A stretch of DNA of 64,000 nt from Bifidobacterium moraviense (GTDB lineage: Bacteria > Actinomycetota > Actinomycetes > Actinomycetales > Bifidobacteriaceae), in NCBI RefSeq assembly GCF_012932365.1, contig NZ_JAAIIH010000002.1:62001-126000 (forward strand), read 5' to 3'. Of the stretch, positions 7,971 to 17,237 are shown in pieces. The first letter of the stretch is position 1. Each line of letters starts with the position of its first letter. The translations under genes were made by a program, and so were the position numbers. The notes under the pieces were generated by a model, which saw nothing but the letters and a program-made list of their open reading frames with translations, made no database searches and had not been told where the DNA came from.

Positions 7971-9212
7971 ATGAATCAGGAGTTTTGCTCTCGTTGCGGG
8001 AGCAGCATCACCGGCGGGACAACCGTCTGTCCCCAATGCGGAGCCTATCTCGGCGACGGCGCCGCGCACGGCGGAGAGGAACAGGCAACGCACAATTCGT
8101 CCACGCCCCCATCCATGATCCCGACCCCATCCCCCGAACCGGTGGGTGGCGGTTCCCCGGAATCGCCTGTCAAAAGCCACACCAAGGCCAAGACCAAGAT
8201 AAACAAGCCCGTGGCCGTGGGGATCGCAGTCCTATGCGCGGCCGCGGTAGGGTTCAGCGCTCCTTCGTTCGTCACAACATACTGGCGATACAGGGGAACA
8301 TCGGCGGCGGTGACCTGTCAGAACAGCGTGGCCGAATACCACAGGATCTACAAAGACGCCAACGACATCATGAAGAGCTACTACGAGCGCACCGGCGAGT
8401 TCGCGAACATCGACTCCGCCACCGCGTCCCGCATGGACGACCTGATCAAGGCCGTGCGGGACGCTTCACGAATGCAATCGCAGACCGGGCAGGACGTCTA
8501 TACCGGCTATTGCGACACAGACAATACGGCCAACGCCTTGTCCGATTGGAGCGCCAGCTGGGAGAATTTCGCCGCGCAGGCCACGTCCTACAACGATGAC
8601 GTGCGCAAGACCATAGCGGCGCTGAACACGGCCTGTAACGCGCTCAGGAACGCGGATGACAAGCTCAAGCATGGCGAGTCCATCACGGACAACACCGACA
8701 AGGGCACGAGCGACGACACGGCCACGCAGGGCACGTCGTCTTCCGACCAGAAGGATGCCTCCCCGCAGCCAAGCCAATCGGGTCAGCCGAGCCAATCAGC
8801 GAAACCGACTCAGTCGGCTCAGTCGAACCAATCAGCGCAGCCCGTCGATTGCTCGGCCTTCGTCGGAACATACTCGACGTGGCTCGCCGACGTCACCATT
8901 CAGGTGAAGGCCGACTGCACACATTCCATGACTCGATACGACGAAGATGGAACATATGTGGCACAGAGGCTGTCCGAACCGATTTCGGAAGGTCAGGGCA
9001 TCGTCAGCATGTCGGATCCCCGTGCCGACGAAAAAATAGTGTTCATCCCCGCCGGCGTAACCTACGCAGGCAATCCTGCGGCCAACGTCTACGACACCGG
9101 GACAAGGGACCCGGGCATCAACTCGTTCCACGACATCACCGACAAGCAGCGAGTGCTCATGACCGGCAACGGCATGACGCCGACGGTGTACCTGAAACAG
9201 ACCGATAACTAG
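7971..9212 (+). CDS. Zinc-ribbon membrane protein with extracellular C-terminal domain
   Basis: A 413-residue protein. One zinc ribbon lies at the N-terminus (CSRCGSSITGGTTVCPQCG), one membrane segment at about residues 82-102 (VAVGIAVLCAAAVGF), then a helical extracellular region, a Ser/Gln/Pro-rich linker with repeated QSAQ/QPSQS units at about residues 255-290, and a compact C-terminal domain with two Cys (DCSAFVGTYS ... KADCTHSM). It is 88 bases downstream of the other zinc-ribbon gene and has the same ribbon-TM-outside plan, so the two are probably related and co-transcribed. ATG 7971 follows TAGGAG (7960-7965). No enzyme motif was seen. Confidence 0.75.
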   Translation: MNQEFCSRCGSSITGGTTVCPQCGAYLGDGAAHGGEEQATHNSSTPPSMIPTPSPEPVGGGSPESPVKSHTKAKTKINKPVAVGIAVLCAAAVGFSAPSFVTTYWRYRGTSAAVTCQNSVAEYHRIYKDANDIMKSYYERTGEFANIDSATASRMDDLIKAVRDASRMQSQTGQDVYTGYCDTDNTANALSDWSASWENFAAQATSYNDDVRKTIAALNTACNALRNADDKLKHGESITDNTDKGTSDDTATQGTSSSDQKDASPQPSQSGQPSQSAKPTQSAQSNQSAQPVDCSAFVGTYSTWLADVTIQVKADCTHSMTRYDEDGTYVAQRLSEPISEGQGIVSMSDPRADEKIVFIPAGVTYAGNPAANVYDTGTRDPGINSFHDITDKQRVLMTGNGMTPTVYLKQTDN

Positions 9213-9263
9213 CCGACCGACCGCTGAGCCCGGCGGCTACCGCTTCACAACCGTAATTACGGA

Positions 9264-9352
9264 CCGGCCCTGCGGGCCGGGCTGTCATGTTTCCGAGCGC
9301 CCCTTGGTGGGGCGCTCGGCGTGAAGCTACCGACAGCCCACAGGGCTGTCGG
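9264..9352. terminator. Three successive hairpins between convergent genes
   Basis: Three perfect hairpins sit between the zinc-ribbon gene and uppS: CCGGCCC/GGGCCGG (9264-9280), CCGAGCGCCCC/GGGGCGCTCGG (9293-9319) and CCGACAGCCC/GGGCTGTCGG (9330-9352). The last ends directly against the uppS stop codon. They could terminate transcription from both sides, although T-runs are weak. A 14-base direct repeat, GGCTACCGCTTCAC, lies at 9235-9248 and at 9351-9364. Confidence 0.6.
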
Positions 9353-10144
9353 CTACCGCTTCACGCCTCCAAACCGCCTGTCGCGGTGGATGTAGTGGTC
9401 GATGGAACGCCAGAGGACCTCGCGGCCGCAATCCGGGAACAGCTCCGGCACGAAGTCGAGCTCCGCGTAGGCGGCCTCCCACGGCAGGAAGTTCGACGTG
9501 CGCTGCTCGCCGGACGTGCGGATCACCAGATCGCAGTCGGGGATGTCCGGGTTGTACAGGTGCTCGGCCACCATCTTCTCGGTGACGCGGTCGCCCTTGA
9601 TGCGGCCGGCCGCCACCTCGCGCGCGATCGCCGCGCACGCGTCCGCGATCTCCGCGCGGCCGCCGTAGTTGATGCAGAACACCACGTCGATCACCTTGTT
9701 GCGCTTCGTGCGCTCCTGCGCTGCCTCCAGCTCGTCGATCACCGACTTCCACAGCTTCGGCCGACGCCCCGACCAGCGCACGCGCACGCCCCAGTCGTCC
9801 ATCTGCGACACGCGGCGGTGGATGATCTCGCGGCTGAACCCCATGAGGAAGCGCACCTCCTGCGGGCTGCGCTTCCAGTTCTCCGTGGAGAACGTGTACA
9901 GGCTCAGATAGCGCACGCCGGCCTCGATGGCGCCGGCGATCGTGTCGAACACCACCGGTTCGGCGGCCTGATGCCCGTCCGTGCGGATCAGTCCGCGCTG
10001 CTGCGCCCAGCGGCCGTTGCCGTCCATGATGACGCCCACGTGCCGCGGCACCTTGTTCTTCGGGAAGTCCGGAATCCTCGAAGGATCGGAGAACGGGGCC
10101 GCGGGGATGTCCAGAGACGTGTAGTCGACGTGTTCGAAAGCCAT
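9353..10144 (-). CDS. uppS: Isoprenyl (undecaprenyl diphosphate) synthase
   Basis: A 263-residue cis-prenyltransferase. The motif GVIMDGNGRWAQQRG near residues 37-51 holds the catalytic Asp, followed by YTFSTENWKRS and, near the C-terminus, LVIRTSGEQRTSNFLPWEAA, all diagnostic of the family. It condenses isopentenyl diphosphate onto an allylic primer at the membrane face to make the undecaprenyl carrier for peptidoglycan and teichoic or capsular glycans. The gene begins three bases after recO ends, so the two are co-transcribed. Its precursors come from the MEP pathway, of which dxr and ispG lie a few kilobases away. Confidence 0.95.
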   Translation of the reverse strand: MAFEHVDYTSLDIPAAPFSDPSRIPDFPKNKVPRHVGVIMDGNGRWAQQRGLIRTDGHQAAEPVVFDTIAGAIEAGVRYLSLYTFSTENWKRSPQEVRFLMGFSREIIHRRVSQMDDWGVRVRWSGRRPKLWKSVIDELEAAQERTKRNKVIDVVFCINYGGRAEIADACAAIAREVAAGRIKGDRVTEKMVAEHLYNPDIPDCDLVIRTSGEQRTSNFLPWEAAYAELDFVPELFPDCGREVLWRSIDHYIHRDRRFGGVKR

Positions 10145-10147
10145 AGT

Positions 10148-10927
10148 TCAGGAATCTAGCAGCCGCAGCGAACGAATCGGGCGCTCCAGATAATATGCGC
10201 CCCAATCGGACACGATGTGCTCGCTCTGCGCCGCGAGCGGCGCGGCGTCGAGCACCGTCCAGTCGCCGTCGAGCAGGGCGCGCAGCTGGCGCAGCGTGCC
10301 GGGGGCGGCGCCCGTGCCGCCGCCGTCCGGGCCGCCGCCGAGCAGCCTGCGCGACTCCGGCGTGTGGTCGGCCTCGCACATCACCCCGCCCGCCGGCACG
10401 GAGAAGTACGCGGAACGCCCGTCCGGCGCGTCCTCCCCCGCCGGGTCCCCGCACACCACGCATGACTCGAGCCGCGGACGCCAGCCGGCCAGCGCCAGCG
10501 CGCGCAGCACGTACGACGCGCCGACCGCCTGCGGGCGATGGGCCCCGCGGGCCAGGGCGGCCAGGGCGGCCACGAGCATACGGTACTGGTCGGGCGCGGG
10601 CTCGCGCTCGGTGGAGACGATCCTGTCCGCCGTCTCCGCGATGACGTTCGCGGCGGCGTAGGAGTCGTAGTCGGCGGCGAGCGGCGCGGCGTAGGCGGCG
10701 ATCGTGGCGGCCTGCGAGACCACGTCGAGCGAACGGCCCGTGTTGATCAGCACGTCGGCGCGCATGAACGGCTCCAGCCGCGCGCCGAAGCGCGACTTGG
10801 TGCGGCGCACGCCCTTGGCCACCGCACGCACCTTGCCGTGCGCACGCGTGAACAGCCAGATGATGCGGTCGGCCTCCCCCAGCTTCGCGGTGCGCAGCAC
10901 CACGCCCTCGTCTCGATACAGCGGCAT
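10148..10927 (-). CDS. recO: DNA repair protein RecO
   Basis: A 259-residue recombination mediator. The N-terminal OB-fold reads LYRDEGVVLRTAKLGEADRI and continues with KGVRRTKSRFGARLEPF; the C-terminal helical domain has the zinc-site half CVVCGDPAG (near residue 158). RecO with RecR loads RecA on single-stranded DNA coated with SSB. In the second half of the zinc site only one Cys is present (GGVMCEADH), where many family members have two, so zinc binding may be altered or use His. It is the first gene of a pair with uppS. ATG 10927 is the start. Confidence 0.93.
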   Translation of the reverse strand: MPLYRDEGVVLRTAKLGEADRIIWLFTRAHGKVRAVAKGVRRTKSRFGARLEPFMRADVLINTGRSLDVVSQAATIAAYAAPLAADYDSYAAANVIAETADRIVSTEREPAPDQYRMLVAALAALARGAHRPQAVGASYVLRALALAGWRPRLESCVVCGDPAGEDAPDGRSAYFSVPAGGVMCEADHTPESRRLLGGGPDGGGTGAAPGTLRQLRALLDGDWTVLDAAPLAAQSEHIVSDWGAYYLERPIRSLRLLDS

Positions 10928-10964
10928 GCGATTGCTCCCGTGCTTCCCGATCGGTCTCAGTATC

Positions 10965-12698
10965 TCAGTAGATGAACATGCCCCAGAACGCGAACACGAG
11001 CAGCACGCAGAACATGGCGCTCGTGGTCACCCAGAACTGCACGCGCGAGAACCGCGTGTCGGCGATCACGGGCCGGCGCACCGAACGCATGAGCTCGCCG
11101 CTGCGCGACTGCCGGACGAACTCACGCAGGCCCAGCCGCGTGTAGCCGCGCATCGAGGCGACCTCGATGAGGCGGGCGAACACGCGCGACCACGCCCACA
11201 CCACCGCCGTGGTGACGGTCTGGATGACCGGCCAGCTCCAGTAGATCATCGGGATCGGATCGGGCGCGGCGCCCCACACCAGCGAGACGATCTGCATCAC
11301 CACCTGTCCGATGCCGGAGGCGAACAGGTCCAGCGTGGCGAGCGTGGTGAACGAAAGCGCGGCCAGCACGCCGCCGAACCCGTTGAGGAACCCGGGGCGC
11401 GGCCCCCGCCGGCGCACCGCGTAGCGGATCCGCCGCACCAGCGCCACGACGGCGAGCACCGCCGAGGCCAGCAGCAGCACCACCGCCAGCACGTGCACGG
11501 CCACCATGTAGACGGTCAGGGCGCGGTGGCCGTACAGATCCTGCGGCACGGCGATCGACTGGTAGATGTCCGTGCCGGCCACGCGCACGTCGGTCTGTTC
11601 GAGCCCGCGGACCTTGCCCACCGCCCAGTTCACCATGTCGTCCTCGAAATGGTCGGCGAGCTTGGTGTCGCCCTGCTCCTCGTCGCCGATGCGCAGCACG
11701 TGGTTGCCCACCGGGTAGTCGCGCACGGTCACGTCCCAGTTGCCGGCGCGGTGTGCGCGGTCGAAGATGACGCGGGCGCCCTCCACCTGCGCGGTCATGA
11801 CGTCCTTGGACCCGTAGGCCACGAACGTGGGGATGGCGTAGGCGCGCGGCAGGTCGGTGTCGATGTCGAAGTTCGTCAGGCCGAACACGGTCAGGTCGGC
11901 GCTGAACACGCGCCGGACGATCGACTGGTAGCCGGGGTGCGCGCCCACGAGCGCGAAGTCCTGCGCCGCCAGGAAGCCCAGGCCGTGACGCGGCGTGTGC
12001 ACCATGGGGCTCACGAGGATCTGGAACGCGATGCGCGGGTCCTTCTGCAGCAGGAACGCGGAGATCCACGTGCTCTCCGACGTGGCGTAGATGCCGATGC
12101 GGTCGCCGTCCACGTTCGGCAGGGCGCGCAGGTATTCGGCGGCCTGCTCGTAGGCGTCCGCGGAGGCGGGATAGTCGCGCGTCACGTCGTTGGTGCTCCA
12201 CACCGGCTTGTCGATGGCGATGGTGGCGAAGCCCGCCGAGGCGAGATCGTCCCCCACGTCGACGAACCAGTCCTTGGCGAGTCCGTAGCCGGCGCCGTGC
12301 ATGAACACCACGCCGGGGATCTTGCCGGAGACGCCCGTGGGCACGCGCACCACCAGATGCAGGTCCTCGGTCTCCCCGGTGGACGCGCGGGTGACGGTCA
12401 TGTCGTCCTCGATCACCTCCACCTCGTAGGTGCCGCGTGTGGGCAGCGTCTCGCCGGTGGGGTTGGCGAAGGTGACGGACGTGTCGGCGCTCAGGGACTC
12501 CATGGTCTGGCCGGTGGGCTCGTTGTCCCAGGGGATGTTGGTCCAGTTGGACACGGTGACGAGGATGCCGAGCAGCACGATGAAGATGGGCAGGCTCGTC
12601 ATGAGCCGCCGGCGCACGCTCCACGGCTGCGCCGACGGCTCTTCATACACCGGCGACCTGTCGGTCCGCGCCTTCGGGGTTCCATCGTTCATCGACAC
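10965..12698 (-). CDS. Membrane-bound alpha/beta hydrolase
   Basis: A 577-residue protein with an N-terminal membrane segment (LPIFIVLLGILVTV, about residues 36-49), a large outside domain and four C-terminal membrane segments (from about residue 388). The outside domain has alpha/beta-hydrolase features: the oxyanion-type VVFMHGAGYG, a possible nucleophile elbow IGIYATSESTW, the sequence VAYGSKDVMT with a likely acid residue, and a downstream His in PVGNHVL. The elbow is ATSES rather than GxSxG. The substrate is unknown. The start is GTG 12698, with TAGAAT six bases before it and no Shine-Dalgarno, which fits a leaderless mRNA; ATG 12692 is the alternative. Confidence 0.75.
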   Translation of the reverse strand: MSMNDGTPKARTDRSPVYEEPSAQPWSVRRRLMTSLPIFIVLLGILVTVSNWTNIPWDNEPTGQTMESLSADTSVTFANPTGETLPTRGTYEVEVIEDDMTVTRASTGETEDLHLVVRVPTGVSGKIPGVVFMHGAGYGLAKDWFVDVGDDLASAGFATIAIDKPVWSTNDVTRDYPASADAYEQAAEYLRALPNVDGDRIGIYATSESTWISAFLLQKDPRIAFQILVSPMVHTPRHGLGFLAAQDFALVGAHPGYQSIVRRVFSADLTVFGLTNFDIDTDLPRAYAIPTFVAYGSKDVMTAQVEGARVIFDRAHRAGNWDVTVRDYPVGNHVLRIGDEEQGDTKLADHFEDDMVNWAVGKVRGLEQTDVRVAGTDIYQSIAVPQDLYGHRALTVYMVAVHVLAVVLLLASAVLAVVALVRRIRYAVRRRGPRPGFLNGFGGVLAALSFTTLATLDLFASGIGQVVMQIVSLVWGAAPDPIPMIYWSWPVIQTVTTAVVWAWSRVFARLIEVASMRGYTRLGLREFVRQSRSGELMRSVRRPVIADTRFSRVQFWVTTSAMFCVLLVFAFWGMFIY

Positions 12699-12704
12699 GC
12701 CGTC

Positions 12705-12710
12705 ATTCTA
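12705..12710 (-). promoter_or_regulatory. -10 element for a probable leaderless hydrolase mRNA
   Basis: On the minus strand TAGAAT is followed by six bases and then GTG 12698. The spacing puts the transcription start at or next to the start codon. No convincing -35 was found. Confidence 0.4.
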
Positions 12711-12777
12711 GCCGCCCGTGCCGGACGGGAGTACGCCGAGGGCGTATGCGGGGGGTCGGCGGCGTCCGATGTCACAT

Positions 12778-12950
12778 CCCATATCGCTGACGGGTGTGGC
12801 ATCGGACCGATATGGGCCGTTTCCCGTCCGGAATCACAGCCAGAACGCGACATGGATGTGCATCCGGACGGATGTCGGCCGTGCTTCGTCCTGAACCACA
12901 TCCGTTTCCGGCTCCGGATGTGCTCCGGACGCGCTCCGGACGTGGTTCAG
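12778..12950. repeat. CCGGAC-rich intergenic segment with stem-loops downstream of ispG
   Basis: The 256-base gap between the hydrolase and ispG holds an inverted repeat CCCATATCG/CGATATGGG in its left half and CTGAACCAC (12891-12899) with GTGGTTCAG (12942-12950) in its right half. Inside the second pair lies a nested ACATCCG/CGGATGT. Words such as CCGGACG, GATGTG and TCCGGA recur. The right-hand structure ends five bases from the ispG stop and may act as its terminator. No gene was seen. Confidence 0.45.
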
Positions 12951-12954
12951 TGGT

Positions 12955-14217
12955 TCAGGCGGCGCGGCCCGCGTGACCGGCGCGACCCACGTGGTTGGGG
13001 AACTGGATCGGGATGACGACGGGTCCCGTCGCGCCCGATGCCGCGGCGTCCGGGGTCGCGGTGCCGTCGGCCTCCATCTGCGCGGCGATGTCCTGCGCGC
13101 GCGTCAGCAGCGTCTCGACGATCCGGTCCTCCGGCACGGTCTCCACGACCTTGCCCTTGATGAAGATCTGCCCCTTGCCGTTGCCGGACGCCACGCCGAG
13201 GTCCGCCTCGCGTGCCTCGCCCGGGCCGTTGACGATGCAGCCCATCACGGCCACGCGGATCGGGGCGGTGACGCCCTTGAGTCCTTCGGTCACGGCGTTG
13301 GCCAGCTGGATCACGTCCACCTGCGCGCGTCCGCAGCTCGGGCAGGAGATGATGTCGAACTTGCGCCTGCGCAGTCCCATGTATTCCAGCAGCTTGCAGC
13401 CGACCTTGACCTCCTCGACGGGCGGCGCGGACAGCGAGACGCGGATCGTGTCGCCGATGCCCTCGGCCAGCAGCGCGCCGAACGCCAGACACGACTTGAT
13501 GGTGCCCTGCCATGCGGGGCCGGCCTCGGTGACGCCGAGGTGCAGCGGCCAGTCGCCCTTGGAGGCGAGCAGGCGGTACGTCTGCACCATGGTGATCACG
13601 TCGTGGTGCTTGACGGAGATCTTGAAGTCGTGGAAGCCCACATCCTCGAACATGTGCGCTTCCTTGAGCGCGCTGGCCACCAGCGCCTCCGGGGTGGGGC
13701 CGCCGTACTTGGCGTACAGCGTCTTGTCGAGCGAGCCGGCGTTCACGCCGATGCGCAGGCTGATGCCCGCATCCGTGGCCGCCTTGCAGATCGAAGGGCC
13801 CACCTCGTCGAACTTGCGGATGTTGCCGGGGTTGACGCGCACGGCCGCGCAGCCGGCGTCGATCGCCTGGAACACGTACTTGGACTGGAAGTGAATGTCG
13901 GCGATGACGGGAATCGGCGACTTGGCGACGATCGCCGGCAGCGCGTCGGCATCGTCCTGGCTCGGCACGGCCACGCGCACGATGTCGCATCCGGCCTGCG
14001 CGAGCTCGCCGATCTGGCGGAGCGTGGCGTTGACGTCCGCGGTGAGCGTGTTGGTCATCGACTGTACGGAGATCGGCGCGCCGCCGCCCACCGGCACCGG
14101 CCCCACCATGATGCGGCGGGACGTGCGGCGCGGGTGCAGCGGAGACTCGGCGTAGGAGGCCTCGCCGGTTCTGCGGAAGGAATTCGATTCGGTCACGTTC
14201 GATTCGGTCACGGTCAT
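12955..14217 (-). CDS. ispG: 4-hydroxy-3-methylbut-2-enyl diphosphate synthase
   Basis: A 420-residue enzyme of the MEP isoprenoid pathway that reduces the cyclic diphosphate MEcPP to HMBPP. The N-terminal TIM-barrel region starts at [20 protein letters not shown] and carries QSMTN; the C-terminal cluster-binding region has CPSC ([12 protein letters not shown]) and [11 protein letters not shown], giving the three Cys ligands of the [4Fe-4S] cluster. It depends on anaerobic or low-oxygen conditions. The ATG at 14217 overlaps the dxr stop by four bases (ATGA), which indicates translational coupling. In many actinobacteria a site-2 protease gene sits between dxr and ispG; here it is absent. Confidence 0.96.
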   Translation of the reverse strand: MTVTESNVTESNSFRRTGEASYAESPLHPRRTSRRIMVGPVPVGGGAPISVQSMTNTLTADVNATLRQIGELAQAGCDIVRVAVPSQDDADALPAIVAKSPIPVIADIHFQSKYVFQAIDAGCAAVRVNPGNIRKFDEVGPSICKAATDAGISLRIGVNAGSLDKTLYAKYGGPTPEALVASALKEAHMFEDVGFHDFKISVKHHDVITMVQTYRLLASKGDWPLHLGVTEAGPAWQGTIKSCLAFGALLAEGIGDTIRVSLSAPPVEEVKVGCKLLEYMGLRRRKFDIISCPSCGRAQVDVIQLANAVTEGLKGVTAPIRVAVMGCIVNGPGEAREADLGVASGNGKGQIFIKGKVVETVPEDRIVETLLTRAQDIAAQMEADGTATPDAAASGATGPVVIPIQFPNHVGRAGHAGRAA

Positions 14218-15488
14218 GCAGCCTTGTCTATCAGACGGTCGGCGCGCAGGCGGGCCTCGCGCTCCACCTGATGCATTTCCTCCACGGACGCGAAGCGCGG
14301 GTTGCCGCGCAGTTCGGCGTCCATGTGGTCGAGCACGGCCCTGACGGTGTCCACGATGCCGAGGTACGGCAGGCGGTGGTCGAGGAACGCGTGCACGGCC
14401 TGCTCGTTGGCGGCGTTGAGCACCGCCGTGTGCTTCTCCGAGGCGGCGATGCAGTGGCGGGCGAGGCTCACGGCCGGGAACGCCTCGTCGTCCAGCGGCT
14501 CGAACGTCCACTCGGCGGCCTTGGTCCAGTCGCAGGGGCTGGCCACGTTGGGCAGACGGTCCGGCGCGGACAGGCCGAGCGCGATGGGCAGGCGCATGTC
14601 CGGCGGGGACGCCTGGCCGATGGTGGCACCGTCGACGAACTCGACCATCGAATGCACGATGGACTGCGGATGCACGGTCACGGCGATGCGCTCGGGCGGA
14701 ATGTCGAACAGGCGGCTCGCCTCGATGACCTCAAGGCCCTTGTTCATGAGTGTGGACGAGTTGATGGTGACGACCGGGCCCATGTTCCACGTGGGGTGAT
14801 GCAGCGCCTGCTCGGGCGTGATGCCGGTCATCTGCTCGCGCTTCCAGCCGCGGAACGGGCCGCCGGACGCGGTGACGACGAGTCTGGCGACCTCGCCGTG
14901 CGCGCCGGACCTGAGCGACTGCCAGATGGCGGAATGCTCGGAGTCCACGGGGTTGATCTGGTTGGCGCGGACCTGTGATTCGAACAGCAGGTGGCCGCCG
15001 GCCACGACGGACTCCTTGTTGGCGAGCGCGAGCTGCGAGCCGGCCCGGAGCGCGGCGATGGACGGTTCGAGGCCGACCGATCCGGTGATGCCGTTGAGCA
15101 CCACGTCGGCGCCCGCGCCGGCGAGCGCGATGACGGCGTCGGGGCCCGCGGTCACCTCCACGTCCGCGGCGTTCACTCCGGCCGCGGCGAGCGCGTCACG
15201 CAGGTCGGCAACCTTCGAGGCGTCGGCGATGGCGACGTGGCGCGCGCCGAACCGCGCCGTCTGACGGGCGAGGAGATCGAGATGACCTCCGGACGCGGCG
15301 AGACCGTACACGCGGAAGCGCTCGGGGTGCCGGGCGATGACGTCCAGCCCCTGCGTGCCGATGGAGCCGGTGGATCCGAGCAGCGTCACGCTGCGCACGG
15401 CGGACGCCGACGGCTCCCGCTCCGGTGATGTTTGCTGTGAATTGAAACCCTCTGACACACCCACCACACTAATGGGTGCGCTGGTCAC
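14214..15488 (-). CDS. dxr: 1-deoxy-D-xylulose 5-phosphate reductoisomerase
   Basis: A 424-residue NADPH-dependent enzyme that makes 2-C-methyl-D-erythritol 4-phosphate, the committed step of the MEP pathway. The nucleotide-binding loop is [18 protein letters not shown] (from about residue 34), the substrate and metal region contains [15 protein letters not shown] [12 protein letters not shown], and [14 protein letters not shown] and [12 protein letters not shown] follow. The start is GTG 15488, which overlaps the stop of the DivIVA-domain gene (GTGA), so three genes read as one coupled unit. About 30 residues precede the conserved domain, so translation could start further in. Confidence 0.95.
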   Translation of the reverse strand: MTSAPISVVGVSEGFNSQQTSPEREPSASAVRSVTLLGSTGSIGTQGLDVIARHPERFRVYGLAASGGHLDLLARQTARFGARHVAIADASKVADLRDALAAAGVNAADVEVTAGPDAVIALAGAGADVVLNGITGSVGLEPSIAALRAGSQLALANKESVVAGGHLLFESQVRANQINPVDSEHSAIWQSLRSGAHGEVARLVVTASGGPFRGWKREQMTGITPEQALHHPTWNMGPVVTINSSTLMNKGLEVIEASRLFDIPPERIAVTVHPQSIVHSMVEFVDGATIGQASPPDMRLPIALGLSAPDRLPNVASPCDWTKAAEWTFEPLDDEAFPAVSLARHCIAASEKHTAVLNAANEQAVHAFLDHRLPYLGIVDTVRAVLDHMDAELRGNPRFASVEEMHQVEREARLRADRLIDKAA

Positions 15489-16987
15489 TCATGATCGTGG
15501 CCGGCGTGGTCCGTGCCCGGCTTGGACGCGTCCTTGGGGGCGTCGAGGCCGCCGCTGAGCGACGGGAAGGCGAGGTCCGGAATGTCCAGATCGACCTTCG
15601 GGAACGAGGTGTTGGCGAGCAGGTTGGACAGGTAGCGGTCGGCGTCGTCCTGTTCCGGCTCGGCGGCGGGCTGCGGCGCGGGCTGCGGTTCCGAAGCGGG
15701 CGCGGGAGAGGTCTGCTGCGGGGCGGCGGGCGCGGCGGCGCGATCCGGCGCGGGCTGCGGCTGCGGAGCCGGGACCGGAGCGATGTTCTGCGCGGTATCC
15801 TGCGCGAACCACGGGGTGAAGGACTGCGTGGCGGCCATGTCCTGCGCGGGCTTCGGCGCTGCCTGCGGTTCCGGATCGTGAGAGGCCGGCGCGGGAGCGA
15901 CGTCGGCATGATCGACGGAATGCGCCAGCGCGGCGAGCGAGCTGCTGGCCGTTTCGCCCGGCGTCTCGGCGGCGTTGAACGCGGGCGCGGGCGCGACCGA
16001 CGGCTTGGGCGCCTGCTGCGGGGCGGGGGCTGGAGCCGGAGTCTGCGCAGCCGGAGCCGGCACGGTCGCGGAATCGGTGCGCGGCCTGAAGATCGATTGT
16101 TCCGCCGCGTTGAGCGACGCGAACGACTCCTGACGCTCCTCGGCGGCCAGACGATCCTGCCGGGTCGGTGCGGCGGGCGCGGGCGGAGCCGGAACCGGGG
16201 CGGACGCGGCGGCGGCCGCGAACAGGGACGATGCGGCGGCAGCCGCGGGCGCCGGCGCGGGCGGCACGGCGGACACCGCGTCGCGACCGTCGGCACGGAC
16301 GGCGGCGTCATGCGCGGGAGCCGCGGCACGGTCGTCCGCATGGTCGTATTCGTTCACGCGCGCGAACGATTCAAGGCGCGACAGCAGCTGCACCGCGGCG
16401 TCGAGATAGTAGTCGACGCAGCGCTCGTCGTAGCCGCGCTTGCCCTTGCGCTGGGTGAAGACCGCGCCGGCCACGCGCGCGGCGGTCAGATCGGACGTCT
16501 TGCGGTCGTCGGCGTCGGCGTCGGCGCCCGCAGCGCCCACCGCGGCGGAGGCCTTGGCGATCACCTGGTCGATCAGACGGTCCACCTGCTTGCGGTCGTA
16601 CGAGGGCTGCTTGCCGGTGCCGGCGCGGAAGCGCTCCCCATGCTCGCGCTCGTAGTGCGGCTTCAGCTCGGCGAGCATCGACTCGCTGCGGGCCTTGAAC
16701 GGCACGCGCCCGCCGTGCGCGAGCTCCCACGACGTGTGCTGGTCCACCACGGCGCGCTCCAGACGGGCGAGCGCCGCGTCCACCTGCGCGATCACGTAGC
16801 CGTTCTTCACCAGATCGAACGAGGCGTTCTGGATGTCGTGCTGCGTGAGCTTCGGCTCCTCGCTGTCGTACAGCTCATGCGCATGGGCGAGGAACTCGTC
16901 CACCTGGCCGACGTCGTACCCCCACTTGCGCTTGCCGGCCCGCGAGATCACGGGGCCGCGGCCGGAGCCCTCAGGCTGCTGGGACAT
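15485..16987 (-). CDS. DivIVA-domain-containing protein
   Basis: A 500-residue protein. The N-terminal third has repeated short DivIVA-type elements: KWGYDVGQVDEFLAHAHELY (about 20-40), YVIAQVDAALARLE (about 63-77), SYDRKQVDRLIDQVI (about 128-143) and GKRGYDERCVDYYLDAAVQL (about 180-200). The remaining 280 residues are Ala/Pro/Gln-rich and probably disordered, ending in HAGHDHE. DivIVA-type proteins sense membrane curvature and recruit growth or division machinery in actinobacteria; a scaffold role here is inferred. It is the first gene of a coupled dxr-ispG operon. Confidence 0.8.
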   Translation of the reverse strand: MSQQPEGSGRGPVISRAGKRKWGYDVGQVDEFLAHAHELYDSEEPKLTQHDIQNASFDLVKNGYVIAQVDAALARLERAVVDQHTSWELAHGGRVPFKARSESMLAELKPHYEREHGERFRAGTGKQPSYDRKQVDRLIDQVIAKASAAVGAAGADADADDRKTSDLTAARVAGAVFTQRKGKRGYDERCVDYYLDAAVQLLSRLESFARVNEYDHADDRAAAPAHDAAVRADGRDAVSAVPPAPAPAAAAASSLFAAAAASAPVPAPPAPAAPTRQDRLAAEERQESFASLNAAEQSIFRPRTDSATVPAPAAQTPAPAPAPQQAPKPSVAPAPAFNAAETPGETASSSLAALAHSVDHADVAPAPASHDPEPQAAPKPAQDMAATQSFTPWFAQDTAQNIAPVPAPQPQPAPDRAAAPAAPQQTSPAPASEPQPAPQPAAEPEQDDADRYLSNLLANTSFPKVDLDIPDLAFPSLSGGLDAPKDASKPGTDHAGHDHE

Positions 16988-17091
16988 GAACGTACCTCCT
17001 ACGACGAGGGATTACACTGCACCCCACCTTACGTGACCAACGCGACTCGTGCCGGCCGAAACGCGGAACATGCGCTATCCTTGTGCGATGC

Positions 17092-17165
17092 GGGCGATTA
17101 GCTCAGTTGGTTAGAGCGCCACCTTTACACGGTGGACGTCGGGGGTTCGAGTCCCTCATCGCCCA
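17092..17165 (+). tRNA. tRNA-Val (anticodon UAC)
   Basis: A 74-base cloverleaf: acceptor GGGCGAT pairs with ATCGCCC, D-arm GCTC/GAGC, anticodon stem CCACC/GGTGG around TTTACAC with anticodon TAC, T-arm GGGGG TTCGAGT CCCTC, and discriminator A at 17165. CCA is not encoded. Confidence 0.95.
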
Positions 17166-17172
17166 CACGGAA

Positions 17173-17203
17173 AAGCCCCGGAACCGCAACGGTTCCGGGG
17201 CTT
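17173..17203. terminator. Hairpin terminator after tRNA-Val
   Basis: AAGCCCCGGAACC (17173-17185), loop GCAAC, GGTTCCGGGGCTT (17191-17203): a perfect 13-bp stem. It can end the tRNA transcript and, read leftward, the convergent lipoprotein gene. Confidence 0.8.
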
Positions 17204-17237
17204 CGTCATGCCATAAGCGGCTTAGGTGGTCTGCGCG

